DNA of 64,000 nucleotides from Fundicoccus culcitae (GTDB taxonomy: Bacteria; Bacillota; Bacilli; Lactobacillales; Aerococcaceae): the NCBI RefSeq assembly GCF_024661895.1, contig NZ_CP102453.1, positions 1,488,001 to 1,552,000 on the forward strand, written 5' to 3'. Below, in pieces: positions 9,408-17,456 of the stretch; the stretch's first letter is position 1, and every line of letters starts with the position of its first letter. A program made the translations under genes and the position numbers. The notes below the pieces were generated by a model. The model was not told where the DNA came from and ran no database searches. It saw nothing but the letters and a program-made list of their open reading frames with translations.

Positions 9408-9453
9408 AAAACAAGCTTTTTTCCTTGATTTAAAAAGGAAAAAAGCTTGTTTT
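9408..9453. other. Perfect 19-bp hairpin between tnpB and tnpC
   Basis: Arms AAAACAAGCTTTTTTCCTT and AAGGAAAAAAGCTTGTTTT around an 8-base loop. It overlaps the tnpB stop codon and precedes tnpC, so it may limit transposase expression. Confidence 0.65.
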
Positions 9454-9796
9454 ATGCCTTTCTTGGGGAAGGTTTTACTTTTGGTTCAATCGGATACCCA
9501 GACAATAAAAGATCTAATTGTTGTTCGGTAATTTTGATAATTCCTTGCGATGAACGCGGCCAGAATAATGAACCCTGGTCAAACCTTTTAACAATAGATA
9601 CGATACCTTCTCCATCAAAATAGAAAGCACAAAATTCAGAATTATCTGACCCACAAACTAAAAAGACAGAATCTTCATCCAGTTTCATTTTATACTCATA
9701 TTCAACCATCGCAACAAGTGAATCAAAATGACGTTTAAAATGGTGTGTTCCCTGAATGAGGTAAATATTTGAAGCTCGTTTGAAGTCAACTATCAT
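9452..9796 (-). CDS. tnpB: IS66-family accessory protein TnpB (Orf2)
   Basis: 114 residues. It opens with the family hallmark IVDFKRASNIYLIQGTHHFKRHFDSLVAMV and continues with the core CAFYFDGEGIVSIVKRFDQGSLFWPR (given here in parts: FCAFYFDGEG, VKRFDQGSLFWP). It is required for transposition in studied IS66 elements, though its mechanism is unsettled. Preceded by GGGAGG, 6 bases from the ATG. The upstream 80 bases to the IS end contain no tnpA. Confidence 0.9.
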   Translation of the reverse strand: MIVDFKRASNIYLIQGTHHFKRHFDSLVAMVEYEYKMKLDEDSVFLVCGSDNSEFCAFYFDGEGIVSIVKRFDQGSLFWPRSSQGIIKITEQQLDLLLSGYPIEPKVKPSPRKA

Positions 9797-9879
9797 CCAA
9801 TTCCTCCCTATGTTTTATTTAAACACAGTATACCTAAATATCTTTGCTTAATAAAGACGGTGCTTCACTTCCCGCTTAC

Positions 9880-10080
9880 GACGTCGTTTTTACGGGACGT
9901 CCACCAAGTGGATTTGCCGGACGTCGTTGTGAAAGGAAAGCCGGCAAGTTATAGTTAAGCAGTAGAAAAATAATGAAATGGCGTGTACCTCCCAACTTCA
10001 CCGCCAAACCACGACCCATTTGGCGCGCACTCCCAAACTCACCGCCAAACCACGACCCATTTGGCGCGCACCTTAGCACC
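9880..10080. repeat. Repeat cluster B, right part, plus TTTGGCG palindromes
   Basis: Bases 9880-9955 continue the TTGCCGGACGTCG hairpin units cut by the IS. Bases about 10000-10075 hold two direct copies of an ACCGCCAAACCACGACCC...TTTGGCGCGCA palindrome, the same family as at 2840-2960. No gene in the region up to 10227. Confidence 0.8.
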
Positions 10081-10167
10081 ACCATCCCCTTAACACTAAC
10101 ACGCCCCCGCACCACAAACCCTTCACACCCACCATCATAATAATATAACAAAATTAAGTCAATATAT

Positions 10168-10196
10168 TTTTACTCCAACCCTAAAATATGCTATAC
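10168..10196 (+). promoter_or_regulatory. Sigma-A promoter of the dehydrogenase gene
   Basis: TTTACT, 17-base spacer, TATACT, with an extended -10 TG two bases before the -10 box. Confidence 0.6.
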
Positions 10197-10227
10197 TCTA
10201 CCCATCAAATTGTGGAGGTTATTTATT

Positions 10228-11118
10228 ATGTCAAATGAACATTTAGTGGATCCGAGAACCATGTACTACACAGGGAAATTTCCAAAACAAGAGGAAACAA
10301 GTCCGCAAATCGAACAAATAATGAACCCGAAACCGGATTGTGGCGAAACATCTTACACTGGCCATAACCGCCTCGAGGGGCGCAACGCCTTTATTACAGG
10401 TGGCGATTCAGGCATCGGCCGGGCGGTTGCCATTGCATTTGCCCGCGAAGGCGCCAATGTCGCCATTCAATATCTTCCAGGTGAGGAAGTCGACGCGGAA
10501 GACGTCAGACAACTTATCGAAGCCGAAGGACGTCAAGCCCTCATCATTTCGGCTGATTTTCGCCAAGAAGGAGCTGCGACGAAAGCCTTTGAACAAGTCC
10601 TTGAAAGCTTTGGATCCGTTGATGCCCTTGTCCTAAACGCAGCCCAACAATTTGCCCGTGACAGCATGCAAGAATTGACCTTGCAACAAGTCAAGGACAC
10701 CTTTGATGTCAAAGTTTTCAGCATGTTCGAAATTGTCAAAGCCGCTGAAAACCATCTCGAGCCAGGCAGCACGATTGTAACCACCACCTCAACCCAAGCC
10801 TTTGAACCTGGCCCGCAGTTAATGGATTACGCCGCCGCCAACAGTGCAGTTTCTAACTTGACGGTCAACTTGGCCCGTTACTTCGCCGACAAAGGCGTCC
10901 GCGTGAATGCTGTGGCACCTGGCCCGATTTGGACCGCCCTCCAACTCGACGACGGCCAAGCCGATTCCTACGCCACTTTCGGCCAAGACACCCTCATCGG
11001 TCGCGCCGGCCAACCCGCCGAACTCGCCCCCCTTTACGTCTTCCTGACATCGACGGACTCCAGCTACATCACCGCCGAAATCATTGCTATTACCGGAGGA
11101 AAATCTTTAACCCTCTAA
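10228..11118 (+). CDS. Short-chain dehydrogenase/reductase, general-stress type, catalytic Lys replaced by Asn
   Basis: 296 residues. The N-terminal extension with QEETSPQIEQIMNPKPD places it in the YhxC/GspA39-like SDR group. The cofactor motif TGGDSGIGR (about 56-64) and NAA at about 135 are intact. The active site reads Ser in TSTQAF, then DYAAANSAV: the usual YxxxK is YxxxN, so the lysine that lowers the tyrosine pKa is missing. Codons TAC GCC GCC GCC AAC are unambiguous in the sequence given. The enzyme may be inactive or altered in function. GGAGG lies at 10214-10218; the earlier in-frame ATG at 10210 would place that site within the gene, so I start at 10228. Confidence 0.85.
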   Translation: MSNEHLVDPRTMYYTGKFPKQEETSPQIEQIMNPKPDCGETSYTGHNRLEGRNAFITGGDSGIGRAVAIAFAREGANVAIQYLPGEEVDAEDVRQLIEAEGRQALIISADFRQEGAATKAFEQVLESFGSVDALVLNAAQQFARDSMQELTLQQVKDTFDVKVFSMFEIVKAAENHLEPGSTIVTTTSTQAFEPGPQLMDYAAANSAVSNLTVNLARYFADKGVRVNAVAPGPIWTALQLDDGQADSYATFGQDTLIGRAGQPAELAPLYVFLTSTDSSYITAEIIAITGGKSLTL

Positions 11119-11122
11119 TAAA

Positions 11123-11137
11123 AATAAATACCGCTGC
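11123..11137 (-). repeat. Dispersed 15-mer copy 6
   Basis: AATAAATACCGCTGC, exact fit to the degenerate consensus, five bases after the dehydrogenase stop. It forms an inverted pair with copy 7 around a terminator. Confidence 0.8.
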
Positions 11138-11143
11138 CCTCCT

Positions 11144-11173
11144 AAAAAAGCCAAGTCGCAAGACTTGGCTTTT
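11144..11173. terminator. Bidirectional terminator between convergent genes
   Basis: AAAAGCCAAGTC GCAA GACTTGGCTTTT with A- and T-runs on the two sides. Confidence 0.85.
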
Positions 11174-11174
11174 A

Positions 11175-11189
11175 GCAGTGATATTTATT
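11175..11189 (+). repeat. Dispersed 15-mer copy 7
   Basis: GCAGTGATATTTATT, exact, abutting the stop codon of the carboxypeptidase gene. Confidence 0.85.
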
Positions 11190-11957
11190 TTAAAGGTTGT
11201 CCCTAAGATTTATCAAGGTCAAATACTCTTCCAAGGTCAGCCCGTGTTCATACATAAAAGTGGCATTATCAACGCCCACATAGCGCACGTGCCACGGTTC
11301 GTACTCATAACCGGTTATCGGCGTTTTGCCATACAAATAGCGAATCACAAAACCATAGTTGTGGCCATTTTCCGCCAACCAAATGGCCGAAGGATAATAT
11401 TGATAGTCTTGATGCAAGTCACGGCCATACTCATTCCAGTCGTAACCCAACAAATCGAAGGCCAAACCGGTGGAATGCTCAGTCGCATCAGGCGGCGCAA
11501 TGAACATATCCGTCATGTAGAAGGCGTCGTCTTCGCTGTAACCCGCATTAATATAAGAATAATAGCGCGCATCAAAATTGTTGGCTTGATAGGCCATGGT
11601 GCGATAAGCCGAAATGGTTTGATAATAATGGCCTTCGGCTTCCGCTGCTGTAATCAAGTTATTAAAGGCATCACGAATCCGCGCATCATAATAATGCCCC
11701 GACCCCGTTTGCGCAAATTCCATCTGCACATCGTACTCAATACGATTATCACGATTGATTAACATCAAAAAAGGATCTTCCAAGTCAGCCGTTTCCGGTA
11801 AAGCTGCCACCAATTCTTCCGTCGTCAAATCCGAATAGAGCGGTTCAATCAATGTTGGATCAAGTAATTCATAAGCACCCACCGTTGGCACAAAAATGCC
11901 TAATGTAAAAAAGAGGATGAAAAATCTTAAAATTTGTTTCAAAATATCTAATAACAT
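11190..11957 (-). CDS. VanY-type M15 D-alanyl-D-alanine carboxypeptidase, exported
   Basis: 255 residues. A signal peptide or anchor spans about 1-29 (ILRFFILFFTLGIFVPTVGA) with an AxA-like cleavage site and no lipobox cysteine. The M15B zinc site is complete: SAYRTMAYQ arginine motif, EHSTGLAFDL (HxxxxxxD) and EPWHVRYVG histidine. Family members trim the terminal D-Ala of peptidoglycan stem peptides at the cell surface. It is a single gene with GGAG seven bases before the ATG. There are no vanA-type neighbours, so a housekeeping wall-remodelling role is more likely than glycopeptide resistance. Confidence 0.88.
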   Translation of the reverse strand: MLLDILKQILRFFILFFTLGIFVPTVGAYELLDPTLIEPLYSDLTTEELVAALPETADLEDPFLMLINRDNRIEYDVQMEFAQTGSGHYYDARIRDAFNNLITAAEAEGHYYQTISAYRTMAYQANNFDARYYSYINAGYSEDDAFYMTDMFIAPPDATEHSTGLAFDLLGYDWNEYGRDLHQDYQYYPSAIWLAENGHNYGFVIRYLYGKTPITGYEYEPWHVRYVGVDNATFMYEHGLTLEEYLTLINLRDNL

Positions 11958-11978
11958 AATGAACTCCTTATGGGATAT

Positions 11979-12542
11979 TTATTCGGATCGTTCTAAATCC
12001 GCTTTTATTATAGCATAGGTTGCCTGGTCGACAATCCCACGATTATTGAATCCGCCTTGCCGGCTGATGCCCTCGAATCGCAGCCCGACCTTTTGCATCA
12101 CCCTGCCTGACGCCCCGTTCGCCACATCATGCAAAGCCTCCACCCGATTAAACCCTACCACTTCAAATAAATATCGCAGCACCTCTTCGAAGGCTTCCGT
12201 TATGTAACCTTGGTTCCACAGTTGGCGACTCAAGACATAACCAATTTCTGCTTCTTGCTTGAGCTCGTCTTGGTTGACGACCCCGATGGAGCCAAAAACC
12301 TCGGCCGGGTTATGGATAAGCGTGATGGCCCACTGATAGGTATCAGGAAAGTCATAGTTTGCCATCCAATCCGTCACTATATGTTGTGTGACCTCAAGAT
12401 TGGCATGCGGTGGCCAGGTCAAAAATTGCGTCACAATCGGGTCGCTGGCCCAATTATTAAACATCGATGCTGCGTCCGCGTAGGCGAATGGCCGTAAAAT
12501 CAGTCGTTGCGTTTGCAGTGTTTGTGTCCCTTTATGATTCAT
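11979..12542 (-). CDS. GNAT acetyltransferase, RimJ/RimL type
   Basis: 187 residues from the chosen start. The opening LQTQRLILRPF is the usual start of ribosomal-protein-type acetyltransferases. The acetyl-CoA region includes EIGYVLSRQLWNQGYITEAFEEVLRYLF (residues about 100-128, shown in families as EIGY...WNQGY.TEA), followed by NRVEALHDVANGASGRVMQKVGLRFEG in pieces VANGASGRVMQKVG. The substrate is unknown. The start is set at 12542 because AAAGGAGG lies 9 bases upstream and would be inside the gene if the earlier codon were used. Confidence 0.85.
   Translation of the reverse strand: MNHKGTQTLQTQRLILRPFAYADAASMFNNWASDPIVTQFLTWPPHANLEVTQHIVTDWMANYDFPDTYQWAITLIHNPAEVFGSIGVVNQDELKQEAEIGYVLSRQLWNQGYITEAFEEVLRYLFEVVGFNRVEALHDVANGASGRVMQKVGLRFEGISRQGGFNNRGIVDQATYAIIKADLERSE
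12166..12180 (-). repeat. Dispersed 15-mer copy 8 (inside a gene)
   Basis: AATAAATATCGCAGC, one mismatch, within the acetyltransferase gene. Confidence 0.55.
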
Positions 12543-12654
12543 ATGAAGTGGCCTCCTTTGCAAGTAAAACTATAGCACAAAATTGTGACAAAGTACTAGT
12601 CAACCTAGCCCTAAAATGAAAATTATTTCGCCGCTCTAGTTTCTTCGCTCTGAG

Positions 12655-12770
12655 GGGTTTATCCCCGCTCAGTTTTGTTACGTGGACCGCTAGCGCGGGC
12701 GTTTGGAAATTTGCGAAGGCACGCGGGTAGCTAACGCGGGCCATCGAAAGGTTACGTAGGCACGCGGATT
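12655..12770. repeat. GC-rich CGCGGG repeat, site 1
   Basis: Two degenerate copies of GCGCGGG ... GAAGGCACGCGG, with a shared CATCGAA stretch. The same unit occurs in three copies at about 34880-34990. Function unknown. Confidence 0.65.
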
Positions 12771-12974
12771 TATTTTATCAAAAATGACAGATTGACATTT
12801 CAATCATTTAGTAAGTTTTAAGTCTTTGATCGTCATTTTAGAAAGTTTTTATTATTAGGTTGACTTTGCTTAGGGTTGTAATCCAGTTTCTTACAAGCAA
12901 CAGTGACTTTATTACCATGAGAGATTCTCGCTGCTAACTTCAATTTTAGTTGACAGTCATTTCGAACGCTATTT

Positions 12975-13420
12975 TGTAGTTCGTCTGGTTAACGAACTAC
13001 ATTTTTATAGTTCGTCGAGTGAACGAACTACATTTTTACAGTTCGTTGAGTCAACGAACTACATTTTTATAGTTCGTTGGTAAAACGAACTACATTTTTA
13101 TAGTTCGTCGGTAAAACGAACTACATTTTTATAGTTCGTTGGTAAAACGAACTACATTTTTATAGTTCGTCGAGTCAACGAACTACATTTTTATAGTTCG
13201 TTGGTAAAACGAACTACATTTTTATAGTTCGTTGAGTCAACGAACTACATTTTTATAGTTCGTCGGTAAAACGAACTACATTTTTATAGTTCGTTGGTAA
13301 AACGAACTACATTTTTATAGTTCGTCGGTAAAACGAACTACATTTTTATAGTTCGTCGATAAAACGAACTACATTTTTATAGTTCGTCGAGTCAACGAAC
13401 TACATTTTTATAGTTCGTTT
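12975..13420. repeat. 31-bp hairpin array 1 (about 14 units)
   Basis: Tandem units of 31 bp of the form AGTTCGTYGAGTCAACGAAC plus TACATTTTTAT. Each unit is an inverted repeat (TTCGTTGA / TCAACGAA) and some extend to TAGTTCG / CGAACTA. The central 6-8 bases vary (GAGTCA, GGTAAA, GATAAA) while arms and spacer are constant. There is no unique spacer, so it is not CRISPR. Bases 13420-13510 follow with two to three copies of AGCTAACTTTCTTACTTCG, the same tail as after array 2. Confidence 0.88.
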
Positions 13421-13604
13421 TCCATTTCGGAGCTAACTTTCTTACTTCGTTTCCCATCCGAAGCTAACTTTCTTACTTCGCCGTCATTTCAAACTCCACT
13501 TTCTTACTTCCTAAGTCGCTCTAACATTCTACCACACCAAAAAAATCGATTCCACAAAAAAGGGGGCTCACCCCCCACACCCCAGCACAAACAAATCTAA
13601 AAAC

Positions 13605-13630
13605 CAAAAAACCCCAGCCAGAGCTGGGGC
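13605..13630 (-). terminator. Terminator of the ABC exporter operon
   Basis: CCCCAGC / GCTGGGG stem with a TTTTTT run on the minus strand. Confidence 0.75.
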
Positions 13631-13643
13631 AGCACATAGTGTA

Positions 13644-13658
13644 GCAGTGATATTTATT
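13644..13658 (+). repeat. Dispersed 15-mer copy 9, overlapping a stop codon
   Basis: GCAGTGATATTTATT, exact. Its last bases are part of the TAA stop of the exporter gene. Confidence 0.85.
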
Positions 13659-15510
13659 AGGCGGCTTCTTCGGAGAATTGGCTGTTGTAGAGTTCGGCGT
13701 AGAAGCCGTCGGCAGCCAAGAGTTCGTCGTGTTTGCCACTTTCGACGATGTCGCCGTCTTTCATCACGAGAATCAAGTCGGAATTGCGAATGGTCGACAA
13801 GCGGTGGGCAATGATGAAGGAGGTGCGCCCTTTCATCAGCTCATCCATCGCGTTTTGAATATGAATTTCTGTCCGCGTATCGACAGATGAAGTCGCTTCG
13901 TCGAGAATCAGCATTGGGCGATCAGCAATCATGGCACGCGCAATGGTGATTTGTTGTTTTTGACCTTCGGACAGACTGACTTGGTCATTCAAGACGGTGT
14001 CGTAGCCCTTAGGCAAGGTTTGCACGAAGTGGTCCAAACCAACGGCGCGGCTGGCTTGACGCATGGTATCGTCACTCACGTTTTCTTCCGCATACACTAA
14101 GTTTTCGCGAATCGTGCCTTCAAAGATCCAGGTATCTTGCAAGACCATACAAAATTGGTCGTGAATATTTTCACGGGTAAAGTCCATGGTCGAGCGGTTA
14201 TCAATACGAATGGCGCCGCCATCGATTTCGTGGAATCGCATCAGCAAGTTTACCATTGTGGTTTTACCTGCACCGGTTGGACCAACGATAGCTACCTTTT
14301 GACCTGACTGGGCAACCGCTGAAAAGTCCTTAATGACTGGTTCAGCGTCGGCGTCGTCACTATATGAAAAGCGCACATGGTCAAATTCAACTTTCCCTTC
14401 AATATCATCCAATTTTTCAGTTTTATGGGATTCGTCAGCCATGTCTTCTTCATTTAACATTTCAAACACACGTTCACTGGCGGCTGCGGTTGATTGCAAG
14501 GATTGCATGGCTTGGGCAATTTGGCTCAAAGGTTGGGTAAAGTAACGCACATACATAATGAAAGCCACAATCACACCAAAAGTAATCCGTCCTTCAATCG
14601 CCAAAGCAGCACCGACCACACAGACCGCTACATAGCCAAAGTTCCCAATAAATTGCATAATCGGCATCATCAAACCGGATAGACTTTGAGCTCTAAAACC
14701 ACTGGTCCGCAAGCTATTATTAATCGCATCAAATTCCGCTTTGGTTGCCCGTTCATTGTTATACACTTTGACGGTCGAATGGCCCGTATAGATTTCTTCG
14801 ATATGACCGTTAATCAACCCAAGGTCTTTTTGTTGCGCCTTAAAATACTTTTGCGACCGGCTCATAATTACCAACATTAAACCAAAACCTACAAAGGTCG
14901 ATAACACAGCTGTTAACGTCAAAATTAAATTCGTCTTTAACATCATAAATAAAGACCCAAACAGCAAAGTCACAGATGTTACCATGGTGCTGACACTTTG
15001 GTTCATCGATTGGGCCATCGTATCCACGTCATTGGTCACCCGCGACAAAATATCCCCGGTCGACGTTTTGTCAAAATACGCAATCGGCAAGGTATTTATT
15101 TTCTCAGAAATATTTGTCCGTAATTTTTTAGAAATACCTTGCGTCACTTGCGCCATAATTAAGCCTTGCATCAAGGTCAACGCAGACGCAATCAGGTAAT
15201 AGCCAACCAAAGTAAAGCCGATTTGCGCCACATGATCCATATCGATTTGACCCATAATCCCAGCGGTAATGGTATCCGTCAACTCAGACAGCTTATCCGG
15301 ACCGATTAAAGTCAGAATGGTTCCGATAATGGCGCCGACTAAAGCCACCATTATAGCCAGCCAGTACTCACGAATATATTGGAGTAATTTTATCCAGCTA
15401 TCTTTGAAGTTTTTAGGTTTTTCAAAGCCGCCACCTCTAGGTCCGCCCCCCATAGGGCCTCTGCCTTGTCCTTGCGGTCCACGGTTTTGATTATTTCTTG
15501 TCTCACTCAT
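13657..15510 (-). CDS. ABC exporter half-transporter, MdlB/YheH type
   Basis: 617 residues, with an N-terminal six-helix type IV exporter domain (about 35-340) fused to an ATPase domain. Walker A is GPTGAGKTT, the Q-loop is VLQDTWIFEGTIREN, Walker B is LILDEATSSVD with the catalytic glutamate, and H-loop is IIAHRLST. The signature reads LSEGQ instead of LSGGQ. That degeneracy, paired with the Asp-for-Glu change in the partner, is the classic pattern of asymmetric heterodimeric exporters such as BmrCD. A Gly/Arg-rich N-terminal tail (about 5-30) is unusual. Its start overlaps the stop of the upstream half-gene (TAATG), showing translational coupling. Substrate unknown; drugs or lipids are likely. 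Confidence 0.9.
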   Translation of the reverse strand: MSETRNNQNRGPQGQGRGPMGGGPRGGGFEKPKNFKDSWIKLLQYIREYWLAIMVALVGAIIGTILTLIGPDKLSELTDTITAGIMGQIDMDHVAQIGFTLVGYYLIASALTLMQGLIMAQVTQGISKKLRTNISEKINTLPIAYFDKTSTGDILSRVTNDVDTMAQSMNQSVSTMVTSVTLLFGSLFMMLKTNLILTLTAVLSTFVGFGLMLVIMSRSQKYFKAQQKDLGLINGHIEEIYTGHSTVKVYNNERATKAEFDAINNSLRTSGFRAQSLSGLMMPIMQFIGNFGYVAVCVVGAALAIEGRITFGVIVAFIMYVRYFTQPLSQIAQAMQSLQSTAAASERVFEMLNEEDMADESHKTEKLDDIEGKVEFDHVRFSYSDDADAEPVIKDFSAVAQSGQKVAIVGPTGAGKTTMVNLLMRFHEIDGGAIRIDNRSTMDFTRENIHDQFCMVLQDTWIFEGTIRENLVYAEENVSDDTMRQASRAVGLDHFVQTLPKGYDTVLNDQVSLSEGQKQQITIARAMIADRPMLILDEATSSVDTRTEIHIQNAMDELMKGRTSFIIAHRLSTIRNSDLILVMKDGDIVESGKHDELLAADGFYAELYNSQFSEEAA

Positions 15511-17267
15511 TAGGCCAACTCCTCTTCTGAAAGTTGTGAATAGGCAATTTCCCGGTAAACCTCATTGGACGCCAACAACTCCTCATGCGTCCCGTCACCG
15601 ACAATCCGCCCCTGATCCATCACAATAATTTTATCCGCATCCTGAATCGTCCCAATCCGTTGCGCCACAATTAACTTCGTCGCATCCGGACAATCCTTAG
15701 CCAGCGCCTCTCTTAAAGCCCGATCCGTTTTATAGTCCAAAGCCGAAAAACTATCATCGAAAATAAATATCTCTGGTCTTCGGGCGATCGCACGTGCAAT
15801 GGAAAGCCGTTGTTTTTGCCCGCCCGAAAAGTTGGTGCCTCCTTGAGCGACATGACTATCATAACCATCCGGCAGTTTTTCAACAAAATCACTTGCTTGC
15901 GCCGTATAGACCGCTTCAACTAAATCATTTTCAGAAACAGGACCACGGCCATTTTCACCATAAGCGATATTATCTTTAATCTTTCCCGAAAACAAAACCG
16001 CTTTTTGCGAAACGTAGGACATGATATTTCTAAGTCCTTCTTGGGTGTAGTCTTTAACATTCACATCGTTAACCAATACTTCCCCTTCAGTCGCTTCATA
16101 TAAACGCGGCACTAGGTTCACCAGTGTACTTTTACCCGATCCTGTCGACCCAATAAATGCAACTGTTTCACCTTGATTCGCTTTAAAACTAACATCTTGA
16201 ATGACATATTCCTCAGCATCGGGGTATTTAAAACTAACATGTTTAAATTCCACTTGCCCTTTTAGATCATTCGGTGCTGTCGTTAAAGTGCCGTCGATAA
16301 TCGTCGGTTCTGTTTCGAGTACTTCTAAAATCCGTTCCGCCGAAACATTGGCCCGTGGCACCATAATAAAGATCATGATTAACATCATAAAGGACATCAC
16401 GACTTGCATTGCATAGGAAGAAAAGACAATCATATCCGAAAACAACGTCACACGTTCCATCAAGCCCGCTTGATTAATTAAATACGCCCCAATCCAATAA
16501 ATCGCTAAGGATAAGCCATTCATGGTTAGTTGGATGGTTGGGCTCAAGAGTGACATAATACGACTGGTAAATAAGTTGGTATTTGTCAGTTCCTCATTTA
16601 CATTTTCAAATTTCTCTTGTTGGTAATCTTCGGCATTATAGGCACGAATAACGCGTAAACCAGTGATATTTTCACGGGTGACTGCATTCAAGCGGTCCGT
16701 TAGCTTTTGTAAAATTTTGAATTTAGGGGTTGCGAGCGCAATAGCTGTGCCAACCACCAGCATGAGGAAAATAACTGCCACAGCGGTAGCTGCCGACCAT
16801 TCCCAGTTTTTACCAGCGATTTTGGTAATCGCCCAGACACCCATAATCGGTGCTTTTATCATCACTTGTAGACCCATGACAATTAACATTTGTACTTGCG
16901 TCACATCATTGGTTGTCCGTGTAATTAAACTCGAGGTAGAGAAACGTTTAATTTCTTCCAAGGAAAAGGATTGAACCTTATCATATAAGCGTTCACGTGT
17001 ATTCGCACTGAAATTGGCTGAAATTTTCGCTGCAATGACAGCAATCACAACGGCCGTCAATAAACTAGCAAATGCGACGGCAATCATTGAGCCACCAGCC
17101 GCATATATATCAGACATTTGACTGCCTTCCGTTTGTACGAGCATGGTAATTTCACTCATGTAGTCCGGCAAGCGTAGGTCCAGCCAAACTTGTAGGATAA
17201 TTAAGAGCAAACTGATAAATGCCAAAAAGAAATCCATTTTGGACAATTGTTTAAAAAGTTTTAACAC
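15510..17267 (-). CDS. ABC exporter half-transporter, MdlA/YheI type
   Basis: 585 residues from the GTG start chosen here. It has six transmembrane helices (about 5-310) and an ATPase domain with Walker A GSTGSGKST, a normal signature FSGGQ and Walker B IFIFDDSFSALD, where the catalytic glutamate is aspartate. It is therefore the partner that contributes the non-catalytic Walker B to the degenerate site. The H-loop shows IVAQRIGT, with Gln in place of His, again consistent with a degenerate site. GGAGG lies 7 bases before the GTG at 17267; the upstream in-frame ATGs would bury it. The exporter pair lies just downstream of a two-component system that may control it. Confidence 0.88.
   Translation of the reverse strand: MLKLFKQLSKMDFFLAFISLLLIILQVWLDLRLPDYMSEITMLVQTEGSQMSDIYAAGGSMIAVAFASLLTAVVIAVIAAKISANFSANTRERLYDKVQSFSLEEIKRFSTSSLITRTTNDVTQVQMLIVMGLQVMIKAPIMGVWAITKIAGKNWEWSAATAVAVIFLMLVVGTAIALATPKFKILQKLTDRLNAVTRENITGLRVIRAYNAEDYQQEKFENVNEELTNTNLFTSRIMSLLSPTIQLTMNGLSLAIYWIGAYLINQAGLMERVTLFSDMIVFSSYAMQVVMSFMMLIMIFIMVPRANVSAERILEVLETEPTIIDGTLTTAPNDLKGQVEFKHVSFKYPDAEEYVIQDVSFKANQGETVAFIGSTGSGKSTLVNLVPRLYEATEGEVLVNDVNVKDYTQEGLRNIMSYVSQKAVLFSGKIKDNIAYGENGRGPVSENDLVEAVYTAQASDFVEKLPDGYDSHVAQGGTNFSGGQKQRLSIARAIARRPEIFIFDDSFSALDYKTDRALREALAKDCPDATKLIVAQRIGTIQDADKIIVMDQGRIVGDGTHEELLASNEVYREIAYSQLSEEELA
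15762..15776 (-). repeat. Dispersed 15-mer copy 10 (inside a gene)
   Basis: AATAAATATCTCTGG, one mismatch. Confidence 0.55.
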
Positions 17268-17312
17268 TAAGACGCCTCCATTCATTTTAAAATAGTGCAA
17301 AAAAATAAGACC

Positions 17313-17354
17313 AAATAAGAGCTAACCCCTTGGTCGTTCCGTTAGCCCTTATTT
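17313..17354. terminator. Hairpin between the two-component system and the exporter
   Basis: Arms AAATAAGAGCTAAC and GTTAGCCCTTATTT (one mismatch), followed on the minus strand by a T-rich run. Terminator of the sensor-kinase unit or attenuator before the exporter genes. Confidence 0.6.
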
Positions 17355-17456
17355 AGGTAAGTGTCTTTCTATCAAGAAAGAGATGAAAAAAGTTGAGACA
17401 AATATGGTCATTAATTTATCTCTACGATTATGATAGGCTAGAAACATTAACTCAGT

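Larger units (their letters stand above)
7594..9879. mobile_element. Complete IS66-family insertion sequence
   Basis: The element is 2286 bp. Its terminal inverted repeats can be read directly: left end GTAAGTGGGAAGTGACGG (from 7594) and right end, reverse complement, GTAAGCGGGAAGTGAAGC (to 9879). The GTAAGCG start is the IS66 signature. It is flanked by the 7-bp direct repeat GACGTCG (7587-7593 and 9880-9886); IS66 elements usually make 8 bp. It carries tnpB and tnpC but has no room for tnpA. It landed inside repeat cluster B, whose uninterrupted unit TTGCCGGACGTCGTTTTT is restored when the element and one repeat copy are removed. Confidence 0.9.

Noticed and set aside
10929-11762. 277-residue + strand frame across the dehydrogenase end and carboxypeptidase gene
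   Set aside because: It spans a strong terminator and is antisense to a clear M15 enzyme; shadow frame.
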